Below are positions 32,990 to 41,106 of a DNA stretch of 64,000 bases, in pieces. This DNA is from Gillisella terrae (GTDB lineage Bacteria > Pseudomonadota > Alphaproteobacteria > Rhizobiales > Rhizobiaceae), in the NCBI RefSeq assembly GCF_004801395.1, contig NZ_SSOA01000014.1, positions 1 through 64,000 on the forward strand, written 5' to 3'. The notes under the pieces are model-generated. The model ran no database searches and had not been told where the DNA came from. It saw nothing but the letters and a program-made list of their open reading frames with translations. The position numbers and the translations under genes were made by a program. Positions within the stretch are counted from its first letter, which is position 1. Every line of letters starts with the position of its first letter.

Positions 32990-34417
32990 TCAGCTTCTGC
33001 CGAATTCGTCCACCAGACGGATAATATCGTCCTCACCAAGGTAAGAACCTGTCTGAACCTCAATCATCTCCAGCATGATCTTGCCCGGATTGCCCAGGCG
33101 ATGCACGGAGCCTTGCGGAATGTAAATCGACTGATTTTCGTGCAAGACCGTCACCGTATCGTCAATGGTGACTTCGGCAGCCCCTTTGACGCAAATCCAG
33201 TGTTCGGCGCGGTGGTGGTGCTTTTGCAAGGACAGTTTCTTGCCGGGATGCACGAACAGACGTTTGACCTGAAAACGATCGCCATTCAGGATCGATGTAT
33301 AGCCGCCCCATGGACGAAGCGATGTGGGGTGGCTTTCTGTGAGGTTGGTCGTTGCCTTGTCGGCTGCCAGAATTTTCACGAGATTGCCAACTTCCTGGGC
33401 GTTATCCAGCCGACCGACAAAGACGGCATCTTCACTGGCAACAACGGCCACGCCATCCATGCCTTGTACGGCCATGTGGCTGTGACGCGAGATCACCAGC
33501 GAATTTTTGGTGTTATGAACAGTGACATTGCCTTGCACCACATTGCCGTCAGCATCTGCATCACCGGTTTTCCAAACCGCATCCCAGCTGCCCATGTCAG
33601 ACCATTCAATAGCGGCCGGCACAACGGCTGCCTTTCTGGTCTTCTCCATCACGGCATAGTCAATCGAAATCGACGGGGCCTCGGCAAAGGCTTGTGCGTC
33701 AAGGCGAATGAAATCAATGTCTTTCTTGGATTTTGCAACCGCTTGCGTGGCTGCCGCGATCACGTCTGGCGCGAAAGTCTCAAGTTCCGAGATAATGCTG
33801 CTCGCTGAAAACAGGAACATGCCGGAATTCCAGTAGAAATTTCCAGCCTCAAGCAATGTCTTTGCCTTGGCTTCATCCGGCTTTTCAATAAAGCGCTGCA
33901 CCGTGTGAACGCCCTTTTCCAGTTCCTCGCCCAGCTCGATATAGCCATAACCCGTGGCTGGCTCTGTTGGATGAATGCCAAATGTGACCAGCTTGCCCGT
34001 CCTTGCAGCCTTGGCTGCATTGGCAATAGCCTGAACATAGATGTCGTTCACGATGATTGCGTGATCGGAGGGCAAAAGCAAAAGCAGAGCATCGTCACCG
34101 AAGCGATCCGCCACGGCACGCGCGGCAACGGCCACCGCAGCGGCTGTGTTGCGGGCCATGGGTTCGAGAATGATGCTTGAAAGCGCGACCTCCTGCTCTC
34201 GGGCCTGCTCGGCCACCAAAAACCGAAATTCCTCATTGGTCACAACAATTGGCGCTTCATAGATACTATCATCGCGAACCCGATTTAAGGTCGACTGGAA
34301 AAGTGTTTCGTCACCAATCATTTTCAAAAATTGTTTGGCAGCGGTTGCGCGTGACAAAGGCCATAGCCGGGTGCCTTTTCCGCCAGCCATGATCACGGGG
34401 ACGATTTTATCAGTCAT
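32990..34417 (-). CDS. manC: Mannose-1-phosphate guanylyltransferase / mannose-6-phosphate isomerase
   Basis: A bifunctional enzyme making GDP-mannose for surface polysaccharides. The N-terminal nucleotidyltransferase has VIMAGGKGTRLWPLSR at about 8-23. The C-terminal cupin isomerase part has HPGKKLSLQKHHHRAEHW with the metal His residues. ATG 34417 is preceded by AAGGATC with good spacing. The upstream part of the open frame to 34444 is not conserved-looking. 475 residues, normal for the type II PMI/GMP family. No polysaccharide cluster is adjacent. Confidence 0.95.
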   Translation of the reverse strand: MTDKIVPVIMAGGKGTRLWPLSRATAAKQFLKMIGDETLFQSTLNRVRDDSIYEAPIVVTNEEFRFLVAEQAREQEVALSSIILEPMARNTAAAVAVAARAVADRFGDDALLLLLPSDHAIIVNDIYVQAIANAAKAARTGKLVTFGIHPTEPATGYGYIELGEELEKGVHTVQRFIEKPDEAKAKTLLEAGNFYWNSGMFLFSASSIISELETFAPDVIAAATQAVAKSKKDIDFIRLDAQAFAEAPSISIDYAVMEKTRKAAVVPAAIEWSDMGSWDAVWKTGDADADGNVVQGNVTVHNTKNSLVISRHSHMAVQGMDGVAVVASEDAVFVGRLDNAQEVGNLVKILAADKATTNLTESHPTSLRPWGGYTSILNGDRFQVKRLFVHPGKKLSLQKHHHRAEHWICVKGAAEVTIDDTVTVLHENQSIYIPQGSVHRLGNPGKIMLEMIEVQTGSYLGEDDIIRLVDEFGRS

Positions 34418-34468
34418 GGTCGATCCTTCTGGTTTCAGGCACATGAAATGGTCTCTCGCTGTCTGCTC

Positions 34469-34570
34469 TACTGCATAATTCCTTAAATCGGAATCGATTT
34501 AAGGAATTATGCAGCAGCTTAAAAGTGCTACAGCGTCCTTTGTGCGCCATATTTGGCGCATGGCGCTGTA
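34469..34570 (+). repeat. Family A palindromic mosaic repeat, copy 2 (full)
   Basis: TACTGCATAATTCC opens the unit. The central palindrome 'ccttaaatcg'/'cgatttaagg' is perfect here. The second palindrome is 'tgcgccatatttggcgca', and the end is GCTGTA at 34565-34570. It lies in the 313-nt divergent space between manC (minus) and csbD (plus), about 50 nt upstream of manC, so it may affect promoter layout for either gene. Nothing else definite is in this space. Confidence 0.88.
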
Positions 34571-34730
34571 ACGCAGGGTGAGCATTGGTGCGAGAAATTT
34601 CTGCATGACCACCGCGCTATGCGACGATATTTCGGTTTAGCGGTTTCTTACATAATAGTCGGAACTTTTCCCCTCACCATTCGTTTTTATCTCGAACCGC
34701 CTGCAATGGTGCAGGCACAACGGAGGCAAG

Positions 34731-34925
34731 ATGATGGGTAGCATGGCTGATAAAATCAAAGGCACCGGAAATGAGATTGCTGGCAAGGCCAAGCAGGCCG
34801 CCGGTAAGGCCACAGACAATGATCGTTTGCGCGCTGAAGGTGCTGGCCAGGAAGCTAAAGGCAAGATCCAGAAGAATGTCGGCAAAGCCAAGGACACCGT
34901 CAAGGACGCTGTTGATCGGCTTTAG
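34731..34925 (+). CDS. CsbD family stress protein
   Basis: 64 residues with the repeated pattern of CsbD proteins: [21 protein letters not shown] and [21 protein letters not shown]. Highly charged, no membrane segment, predicted helical. GGAGG at 34722-34726 fits either ATG at 34731 or 34734. CsbD-like proteins are induced in general stress (for example sigma-B in Bacillus); their action is unknown. An 88-residue frame on the opposite strand is a shadow. Confidence 0.88.
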   Translation: MMGSMADKIKGTGNEIAGKAKQAAGKATDNDRLRAEGAGQEAKGKIQKNVGKAKDTVKDAVDRL

Positions 34926-35000
34926 GAAATCCATATTCAATCCGTTTTAACACGGCTCCATTGAAAGTGGATTGTAAGCCTGCGATCTGAATGAAAACAA

Positions 35001-35034
35001 AAAAGGTCTCGCGATTTCTCGTGAGACCTTTTTT
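35001..35034. terminator. Bidirectional terminator between csbD and tRNA-Val
   Basis: Stem 'aaaaggtctcgcga' / 'ctcgtgagacctttt' with A and T flanks. It serves csbD on the plus strand and tRNA-Val on the minus strand, which ends 11 nt away. Confidence 0.88.
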
Positions 35035-35045
35035 ATGAATTCGAA

Positions 35046-35120
<75 letters not shown>

Positions 35121-35203
35121 ATCCGATGACGGCGGATAGACCATAAAACCTTCCGCTCCGTCAAGTGTGCTTTGAAGATCTTTGGCAATATTTTGCCAAC
35201 CCC

Positions 35204-35566
35204 TTATGCTGCAAGCAGTTTATTCACTTCGTCCACGAGATCGCGCAGGTGGAACGGCTTGGATAGAACCTTGGCATCCTTGGGGGCCTTGGAATCAGCA
35301 TTGAGGGCAACGGCGGCAAAGCCGGTGATAAACATGACCTTGAGGTCTGGATCCAGTTCGGTTGCGCGGCGGGCAAGCTCAATGCCGTCCATTTCGGGCA
35401 TCACGATATCTGTCAGCAGCAACGAAAAGGGTTCTTCGCGCAATCTGTCATAGGCGCTGGCACCGTTATCAAAAGAAGCGACTTTATAGCCAGCCTTTTC
35501 CAGAGCTTTTACCAGGAAGCGGCGCATATCGTTATCGTCTTCGGCGAGAAGAATTTTTTGAGTCAT
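35204..35566 (-). CDS. cpdR: CpdR-type single-domain response regulator
   Basis: A stand-alone receiver of 120 residues. The acidic pocket is E9-D10-D11, the phosphoacceptor is D53 (LLTDIVMPEMDG), and the switch residues are T81 and K103 (KPF). In Caulobacter and Sinorhizobium, unphosphorylated CpdR directs ClpXP to degrade cell-cycle proteins, and the CckA-ChpT relay controls it. The C-terminal Ala-Ala, needed for CpdR's own turnover in Caulobacter, is present here. Location beside an N-formylglutamate amidohydrolase matches the rhizobial gene order as I remember it. Confidence 0.9.
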   Translation of the reverse strand: MTQKILLAEDDNDMRRFLVKALEKAGYKVASFDNGASAYDRLREEPFSLLLTDIVMPEMDGIELARRATELDPDLKVMFITGFAAVALNADSKAPKDAKVLSKPFHLRDLVDEVNKLLAA

Positions 35567-35744
35567 TTCTGGACCGTTACTCGACTGATGATGGTGTTCT
35601 AGCTCTCCTCAATATTCCCCATCCCGTAAATAACTGGTGAAGGGAAGGAAAGCCTCTCGTGATGTACTCTTAGTATGGACTTCATTGCTGCCAACTGGCA
35701 ACATGTTTCATAATGATTTGCTGATTTGGTAAAGAAGAGGGTCG

Positions 35745-36629
35745 ATGCAGCCGTTGTCAGCCATGTGCGAGCTGTTTGAGGTGATTGATCCCGTTGAACA
35801 GACAATTCCTTTCGTTTACAATTCTCCCCATAGCGGCAGAGCCTATTCGCAAGAATTTTTGGAGCGCTCGAAGCTGGATGCTTTTTCCATTCGCCGCTCT
35901 GAAGATTATTTCGTTGATGAGTTGTTTTCCAGTGCTCCTTCCCATGGTGCGCCGCTTCTGGTTGCCAATTTCCCCCGCGCCTATGTTGATGTGAACCGCG
36001 AGCCCTATGAGCTTGACCCGCGCATGTTTTCTGGGCCTTTGCCGTCTTACGTCAACAGCCATTCCGTGCGGGTGGCCGGTGGGCTTGGCACTATTCCACG
36101 CATTGTGGCCGAAAATATGGAGATCTATCAGGGGCGTCTGGCGGTGGAGGATGGGCTTGCCCGGATTGAAACCATTTATAAACCATATCACGCCTGCCTG
36201 CGGCGGATGATTGCCAAAACCCACACCATGTTCGGCTCTGCGGTTTTGATCGATTGCCACTCCATGCCCGGCTCCGTGCGTGTGGGGGCCAATGCTCTGC
36301 GTCCGGATTTTATTATCGGTGATCGCTATGGCACCAGCGCTTCCGCCGATCTCACCCATGCCGCCCTGCAAATTCTGGGCGATTATGGCTTTACGGCTGT
36401 GCGCAACAAGCCCTATGCCGGGGGCTTCATTACCGAACATTATGGTCGTCCGGCGCGCGGGTTGCATGCATTGCAGATCGAGATCAACCGGGCCATCTAT
36501 GTGGATGAGCAAACCCTGGAAAAGCGCGCCGATTTTGCCTTGCTGGCCAGTGTGCTTTCGCGCTTCGTTGTGCAAATGGCGGGAATGTGGGGCAGCATCA
36601 CCAATGATGATGCGCTTGCCGCCGAATAG
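35745..36629 (+). CDS. N-formylglutamate amidohydrolase family protein
   Basis: 294 residues of the N-formylglutamate amidohydrolase (HutG/FGase) family, zinc hydrolases that release formate from N-formylglutamate. Typical segments are VYNSPHSGRAYSQEF near the start, ANFPRAYVDVNREPYELD, LIDCHSMPGS with a metal His, and GFITEHYGRP. No hut genes are nearby, so a role in histidine catabolism cannot be claimed; related members act on other formyl or amide substrates. A family A fragment begins 5 nt after the stop. Confidence 0.88.
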   Translation: MQPLSAMCELFEVIDPVEQTIPFVYNSPHSGRAYSQEFLERSKLDAFSIRRSEDYFVDELFSSAPSHGAPLLVANFPRAYVDVNREPYELDPRMFSGPLPSYVNSHSVRVAGGLGTIPRIVAENMEIYQGRLAVEDGLARIETIYKPYHACLRRMIAKTHTMFGSAVLIDCHSMPGSVRVGANALRPDFIIGDRYGTSASADLTHAALQILGDYGFTAVRNKPYAGGFITEHYGRPARGLHALQIEINRAIYVDEQTLEKRADFALLASVLSRFVVQMAGMWGSITNDDALAAE

Positions 36630-36633
36630 GCTC

Positions 36634-36689
36634 TACCTGCATAATGTTATAGCGTCCTTTGTGTGTTTTATAAAACGCACGGCGTTGTA
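36634..36689 (+). repeat. Family A repeat, copy 3 (one palindrome deleted)
   Basis: Begins TACCTGCATAATG and jumps directly to 'ttatagcgtcctttgtg', a palindrome 'gtgtgttttataaaacgcac', and ends GCGTTGTA. The first palindrome is missing, so this is an internally shortened copy of 56 nt. It directly follows the N-formylglutamate amidohydrolase stop. Confidence 0.75.
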
Positions 36690-36714
36690 GCTTCGCCTAA
36701 CAAAAGGCCCGCTC

Positions 36715-36793
36715 AAAAAAAACCGCGCACGAAGCGCGGCTCAAATCTAGGGAGGAAACACCCAAGGAGGGTATTTACAGTCCGAAGACTGTG
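36715..36793 (-). ncRNA. Candidate small RNA with CCUCC loops (possibly MmgR/alpha-r8 type)
   Basis: Minus strand, 5' to 3': a -35-like CTTGACA (36822-36828), an AT-rich -10 near 36800-36807, then a hairpin ACAGTC-TTCG-GACTGT (36777-36792). Next come a small stem ACCC/GGGT that exposes TCCTT (36760-36772), an unpaired GTTTCCTCCC, and a terminator CCGCGC/GCGCGG (36723-36739) with eight T. No open frame occupies this strand. The two anti-Shine-Dalgarno-like motifs suggest base pairing to mRNA leaders. From memory, Sinorhizobium MmgR lies between the same two neighbours; identity is not proven. The rest of the 446-nt gap contains family A pieces. Confidence 0.7.
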
Positions 36794-36964
36794 AAAACCA
36801 CTTTATATTGCGTTGCACAAATGTCAAGAGATTTTGATATATTTTTATGCGTGATTAAAAAACAGGCTATTGATTTTTAGATGGGCATGGCGGGCTTGAA
36901 AATCACGCACATGCGCGATCTTGCGCATCGGCAAAATTTGCGGGCTTTCGCTCTGCGTCATTCC

Positions 36965-37027
36965 GCTTTTAATCTGCTGCATCATTTTCGCCTTAAACCG
37001 ATTCCGATTTGAGGAATTATGCAGTAA
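36965..37027 (-). repeat. Family A repeat, copy 4 (half element)
   Basis: Contains only the first palindromic module with its linker: 'ttttaatctgctgcatcat', 'ccttaaaccgattccgattt', 'gaggaattatgcagta'. The gtgcgcc palindrome is absent. It lies about 50 nt before the hisN-like gene. Confidence 0.75.
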
Positions 37028-37075
37028 GGGATTACGCAGCTAACAGATAAGACCTGCATCTGAATGGGAGGAACC

Positions 37076-37849
37076 ATGCGTCCGGATAAGACTTTTTTTG
37101 ATCGCCTTGCCGAGGCTGCCAAAGTGGAGACCTTGCCGCGGTTTCGCTCGAGTCTGGATGTGGTCAATAAGGAAGCGGGTGGCTATGATCCGGTGACAGA
37201 GGGCGATAAAGCCGCAGAAACCGTGATTCGCAGCTTGATCGAGGCCGAGTTTCCCGACCATGGTATTCTGGGCGAAGAGCATGGCAATGTCGGCCTTGGC
37301 CGCGACAGTGTGTGGGTGATTGATCCGATTGATGGCACGCGGGCGTTTATTTCGGGCCTGCCCACCTGGGGCACGTTGATCGGTTTTCAGGAAAAGGGCC
37401 GGGCGGTGATGGGCATGATGGATCAACCCTTCACGGGCGAGCGCTATTTTGCTGATGGCGAAAAATCCTGGTATCGTGGCCCCGATGGGGAGCGGCAATT
37501 GCGAACGCGAGCCTGTTCTGATCTGTCGGACGCCATTCTCTACACCACATCGCCGGATATTTTCCAGGTTGATGAGCGGGCGCGCTTTGATGCGGTGCGC
37601 GCCAACGTGCGGCTGACGCGCTATGGGGTGGATTGCTACGCCTATGCGCTGTTGGCGGCGGGTTTTGTCGATCTGGTGATTGAAACCGGCTTGAAACCCT
37701 ATGATGTCGGAGCGCTTATTCCCATCATCGAGCAGGCGGGCGGCGTGATCACCACCTGGGATGGTGCGCGTCCCGAAGCTGCGGGCAAGATCATCGCTGC
37801 CAGCTCAAAAGCGGTTTATGATCAGGCTATGGCAATTCTTCAGGCGTAA
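37076..37849 (+). CDS. hisN: Inositol monophosphatase family protein, histidinol-phosphatase-like
   Basis: Mg-dependent phosphatase of the IMPase superfamily with the metal motifs GEEHG, WVIDPIDGTRAF and the C-terminal GLKPYDVGALIPIIEQAGG. 257 residues from ATG 37076, chosen because GGGAGG lies 4 nt upstream; an earlier ATG at 37064 lies before that SD. In many Alphaproteobacteria the HisN histidinol-phosphatase belongs to this branch, with the TRAFISG motif, so the symbol is tentative; inositol-phosphatase activity is the alternative. Ends convergently, overlapping the next gene by 10 nt. Confidence 0.8.
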   Translation: MRPDKTFFDRLAEAAKVETLPRFRSSLDVVNKEAGGYDPVTEGDKAAETVIRSLIEAEFPDHGILGEEHGNVGLGRDSVWVIDPIDGTRAFISGLPTWGTLIGFQEKGRAVMGMMDQPFTGERYFADGEKSWYRGPDGERQLRTRACSDLSDAILYTTSPDIFQVDERARFDAVRANVRLTRYGVDCYAYALLAAGFVDLVIETGLKPYDVGALIPIIEQAGGVITTWDGARPEAAGKIIAASSKAVYDQAMAILQA

Positions 37850-38838
37850 TCGGCAGCCGTGTCATCCGGCTCCAGCCCTGTTGCCGTCCATTGCTCCGTT
37901 GCGTCACTGCCGGGGATGAAGGCATGGATGGCCGCCAGCGCCTGGAGGCGATAACGGTCATCTTCCTGCAACAGCTCATGGCGCGCGCCGGGCACAGAGA
38001 GCAATTGGCCGGCACGAAAATGGCGGGCCAGATGTTCCTGGGCACTGAAGGGCACGATGCCATCCAGCATCGGGGCCAGCAGCAGGGTGGGGATGGTGAT
38101 CTGGGTCAGATGTGCCGGATCATTCACCCGCTTGATGGCTTTGCTGCATTCATAGAGCCAGCGGGCCGTTGGGCCTCCCAGCGCCAGCTCTGGAATTTGT
38201 GCGTTGACGTCCGTGTTGCGATCAAAGCGGATTTTATCAGAGGTCAGCACATTGGTGGCAAAGTTTGGCGGCTTGCTCGACGATGACATGCGGGTATTGC
38301 CAAGGCCTGCCCAACACAGCAGTCGTGCTAATGTGAAGATCTTGCCCGCCGACATCGCCTCACCATGCAGACCCACGAAGGGAGCCGAGAGCACCAGCCG
38401 GGCAATGCGGCCCGACAGGCGCGGGGCTGCGGAAAGCGCAATCAGCCCGCCGGTGGAATGGGCAATCATGTACAGCGGCACACGGGCATCCGGCAGCACG
38501 ATTTTTTCCAAAAAAAGCTCCAGATCGCGCTCGTAATCGGAAAAACGGCGCACATGGCCGCGGGTTCTGTCCTTATGGGTTCGGTCGGACAGGCCCTGAC
38601 CACGAAGATCAAAGGTTGCCACCCAAAGGCCCGAGCGGGTCAAGTCCTCGATTGTCTCGTAGTATTTCTCGATGGATTCGGTGCGTCCATGCACCAGCAC
38701 CACGGTGCCCTTGGCCGGGCTGATGTCGCTTTTGAAAATGGCATAGCGCAATCTCAATCCGTCGTGAGCGGTAAAATAGCCGCTGATGTGATTGGCGGGT
38801 AGGGGGTTGCCCGGCAGATCATGCAGCACTGTGTCCAT
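37840..38838 (-). CDS. Alpha/beta hydrolase, lysophospholipase/monoacylglycerol-lipase-like
   Basis: A PldB-type serine hydrolase of 332 residues. The nucleophile Ser lies in MIAHSTGGLIAL, the Asp probably in APMLDGIVP, and the His in PGARHELLQE. The oxyanion region VVLVHGRTESIEKY is typical. No signal peptide is seen. ATG 38838 is preceded by GAGG with 7-9 nt spacing, and the frame continues to 38853 without reason. The likely substrate is a lysophospholipid or monoacylglycerol. A small RNA candidate lies directly upstream on the same strand. Confidence 0.88.
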   Translation of the reverse strand: MDTVLHDLPGNPLPANHISGYFTAHDGLRLRYAIFKSDISPAKGTVVLVHGRTESIEKYYETIEDLTRSGLWVATFDLRGQGLSDRTHKDRTRGHVRRFSDYERDLELFLEKIVLPDARVPLYMIAHSTGGLIALSAAPRLSGRIARLVLSAPFVGLHGEAMSAGKIFTLARLLCWAGLGNTRMSSSSKPPNFATNVLTSDKIRFDRNTDVNAQIPELALGGPTARWLYECSKAIKRVNDPAHLTQITIPTLLLAPMLDGIVPFSAQEHLARHFRAGQLLSVPGARHELLQEDDRYRLQALAAIHAFIPGSDATEQWTATGLEPDDTAADYA

Positions 38839-38902
38839 GGTGACGCCTCGCAAACGACGGATAATGCATTTTTATTAAGCCTGGGTGCGATGCGGGTCAA
38901 AG

Positions 38903-39010
38903 AAAAAAAGCCGGATCGCCAGACGGGTTTTGTCTGGCGATCCGGCCCAAAACACTGAAGACGCAGGGACGAATTCTTCAGTTACCAGAGTTGCCTCTGA
39001 TATGCTCAAG
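38903..39010 (-). ncRNA. Candidate small RNA: three hairpins and a strong terminator
   Basis: Minus strand, 5' to 3': hairpin CAGAG-GCAA-CTCTG (38986-38999), hairpin ACTGAAGA/TCTTCAGT (38954-38982, perfect 8 bp), and then a 15-bp perfect stem GCCGGATCGCCAGAC (38910-38946) followed by seven T. The terminator points away from hsp20 and stands before the lipase-like gene, so it ends no known gene. An independent transcript from this strand is the simplest reading. The 5' end and promoter were not identified. The 429-nt region also holds the hsp20 promoter. Confidence 0.6.
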
Positions 39011-39135
39011 GTTAGGAGCTGACACCTGAACGAAAACCCAATCATGTGTTCATGAAAAATTCAGCCGCAAGACGCCTGCCGCATTGTTGAAACGGAAATC
39101 GCAGAACAAACACTGTCGAGAATTTCAATTTGGGT

Positions 39136-39164
39136 CTTGAACTGGAAAATAGCCATTCCCATCT
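39136..39164 (+). promoter_or_regulatory. RpoH-like heat-shock promoter of hsp20
   Basis: CTTGAA at 39136-39141 and CCATCT at 39159-39164 are separated by 17 bp. This matches the alphaproteobacterial sigma-32 pattern (CTTGAA, then CCATNT-like). A start near 39171 would give a leader of about 97 nt, the size usual for ROSE-controlled genes. Confidence 0.65.
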
Positions 39165-39170
39165 TCAGTC

Positions 39171-39267
39171 TGCGGGTGCCAAACGGGCCTGCAAATCGGG
39201 AATAGCCGCCAAATTCGGGGCCTTTCTCGAGTGTTTATCGCAATCGTTGCTCATCAGGAGGACACTT
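39171..39267 (+). promoter_or_regulatory. ROSE-like RNA thermometer in hsp20 leader
   Basis: The last part of the leader has TTGCT at 39247-39251, a 4-nt loop, and AGGAGG at 39256-39261. The UUGCU would pair with the SD AGGA leaving the G-G opposition that is characteristic of ROSE thermosensors, so the ribosome site should open on heating. ROSE elements are known upstream of rhizobial hsp20 genes. Upstream hairpins of the leader were not resolved. The 5' boundary is inferred from the promoter. Confidence 0.68.
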
Positions 39268-39735
39268 ATGCGTCACGTTGATTTTTCCCCCCTCTATCGC
39301 TCCACCGTTGGTTTCGACCGCCTGTTCACCATGCTGGACAGCCTCGGCCAACCCGATTCTGCTCAAAGCTATCCGCCCTATAATATCGAGCGCACTGGCG
39401 AAACCACCTATCGCATCACCATGGCCGTTGCCGGTTTTGATGAAAGCGAGCTGAGCATTGAAGTGCATGCGCATGTGCTGGCCATCAAAGGCGAAAAGGC
39501 GCAAGAAGATCAGTCTGAACAGACCGAGTTTCTCTATCGTGGCATTGCCAAGCGCGGCTTTGAGCGCCGCTTCCAGCTGGCAGACCATGTTGAAGTGCAA
39601 AATGCATCGCTGAAAAACGGCTTGCTGCACATTGATCTGTTGCGCAACATTCCCGAAGCCATGAAGCCGCGCCGCATTTCCATTGCCACCGATCCGGTCA
39701 ATGCCCCCAAGGCTATTGAGGCACAGGTGATCTAA
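39268..39735 (+). CDS. Small heat-shock protein, Hsp20/IbpA family
   Basis: 155-residue alpha-crystallin-type chaperone that holds unfolded proteins. The N-terminal RHVDFSPLYRSTVGFDRLF is typical of class A rhizobial sHSP. The alpha-crystallin domain runs about 35-130 with YRITMAVAGF, YRGIAKRGFERRF and NGLLHIDL. The frame is open from 39130, but AGGAGG at 39256-39261 sets the start at 39268. The upstream RpoH promoter and ROSE-like element support heat control. Confidence 0.93.
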   Translation: MRHVDFSPLYRSTVGFDRLFTMLDSLGQPDSAQSYPPYNIERTGETTYRITMAVAGFDESELSIEVHAHVLAIKGEKAQEDQSEQTEFLYRGIAKRGFERRFQLADHVEVQNASLKNGLLHIDLLRNIPEAMKPRRISIATDPVNAPKAIEAQVI

Positions 39736-39789
39736 TCGTTGAATTTGACAGGTTATGAAAAGGGCGGCCCGTGGGTCGCCCTTGTTGTT

Positions 39790-40836
39790 TTACAGAACAT
39801 CCAAAAATCGATCGACTTCTTCTACGGTCGTGGCAAAGCTGGTGACGAGGCGGATCAGGGTTTCATCCTTGCCCACCATGTCCGGCGTTTCACGCGGCGG
39901 CAGCCAGTCATAAAATTTTGCGCCCTTGTCTTGAGCGGCTTTTGCGGCCTGTTTGTCAAGAATGGCAAACACTTCATTGCCGCTTGTGTTCCACGCCAGC
40001 CGCGCCTTGTTGCTGCCCTTTAAGCCTGCGCGCAGACGGTCCGACATGGCATTGGCATGGCGGGCCATATCCATCCACAGGCCATCCTTGAAATAGGCAT
40101 CCAACTGGGCCGAGATAAAGCGGGTTTTGGAAAAAAGCTGCGCCGAACGCTTGCGGATATAGGGCATTTCCTCGGCCATCTCAGGCTTGAAAAACACGAT
40201 CGCTTCCGCGCACCAGCAGCCGTTTTTGGTTGCCCCAAAAGAGAGAATGTCCACGCCCCGTTTCCAGGTCATTTCGGCGGGCGTGGCATCCAGCGCCACC
40301 AGCGCATTGGCAAAACGCGCACCATCCATGTGCAAAGGCAGGGATTTGGATTGGGCAATGGCGCTGATGGCTGATATTTCATCCAGACTATAGACGGTGC
40401 CTGCCTCTGTAGCTTGCGTCATGGTAATCGCCATGGGGCGGCCGTGATGCACGGAAGGTACATCAAATCTGGAAACGGCCGTGTGCAGCGCGCCCACATC
40501 CATTTTGCCATCAGGCCCTTCCACCGGATAAAGGCGGCTGGCGTTGGCGAGATATTCGGGTGCTCCGCCCTCATTGGCGTTTACATGGGCGTCAGAATGG
40601 CAGAAAGTAACGCCGCCTGCGCGCGATACGCTGGCCAGCGCCAGCGAATTGGCCGCCGTTCCCGTGGCCACGAAAAACACGGCAACCTCGCGCTCGAAAA
40701 TGGTGTTGAATTCCGCCTCGATGCGCTGATCGAGATCGCTGGTGCCATAGGCGCTGGCATAGCCTGCCGCCTCGCGGGCAAGGTGCTCCGTAATGGCGGG
40801 ATGGGCACCGGCCCAATTGTCCGAGGCAAAGAACAT
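39790..40836 (-). CDS. Low-specificity L-threonine aldolase
   Basis: PLP enzyme that splits threonine or allo-threonine into glycine and acetaldehyde. The Schiff-base lysine is in LSFGATKNGCWCAEA, the Asp of the pyridine ring is in LPLHMDGARFANAL, and the N-terminal FASDNWAGAHP is the family start. The frame is open to 40893, but ATG 40836 (348 residues) has AGGA nine bases upstream; the upstream ATG at 40857 has none. Being next to gltB does not imply an operon; the two are divergent. Confidence 0.92.
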   Translation of the reverse strand: MFFASDNWAGAHPAITEHLAREAAGYASAYGTSDLDQRIEAEFNTIFEREVAVFFVATGTAANSLALASVSRAGGVTFCHSDAHVNANEGGAPEYLANASRLYPVEGPDGKMDVGALHTAVSRFDVPSVHHGRPMAITMTQATEAGTVYSLDEISAISAIAQSKSLPLHMDGARFANALVALDATPAEMTWKRGVDILSFGATKNGCWCAEAIVFFKPEMAEEMPYIRKRSAQLFSKTRFISAQLDAYFKDGLWMDMARHANAMSDRLRAGLKGSNKARLAWNTSGNEVFAILDKQAAKAAQDKGAKFYDWLPPRETPDMVGKDETLIRLVTSFATTVEEVDRFLDVL

Positions 40837-41106
40837 CGCTGGCTTCCTGACGTGCATAAGAATGGATTGTTGTTGGTGGCAAGCATTAAGCATTTTTCAG
40901 ATCGGTTCAATCTGTTCTGTTTGTTGTTCCTCTTGTGAAAAGGGGTGGGCGCGCAAAACTGAAATTTGCATGATGATTGGGCGGCGGTCTGCGACAGAAA
41001 AGAACCGTATGAATGCATTCTCCGACGTTTTCTTTCGTGCAGGCTGGTAACTTTTTGGAGCGATCCCTTGCGAAGGTTCGATCTTTCTGGCATATAGATT
41101 GCGAAA

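Noticed and set aside
34674..34940. Hydrophobic 88-codon frame antisense to csbD
   Set aside because: CsbD on the plus strand has a clear SD and family pattern; the hydrophobicity of the antisense is a by-product of its Lys/Ala-rich codons.
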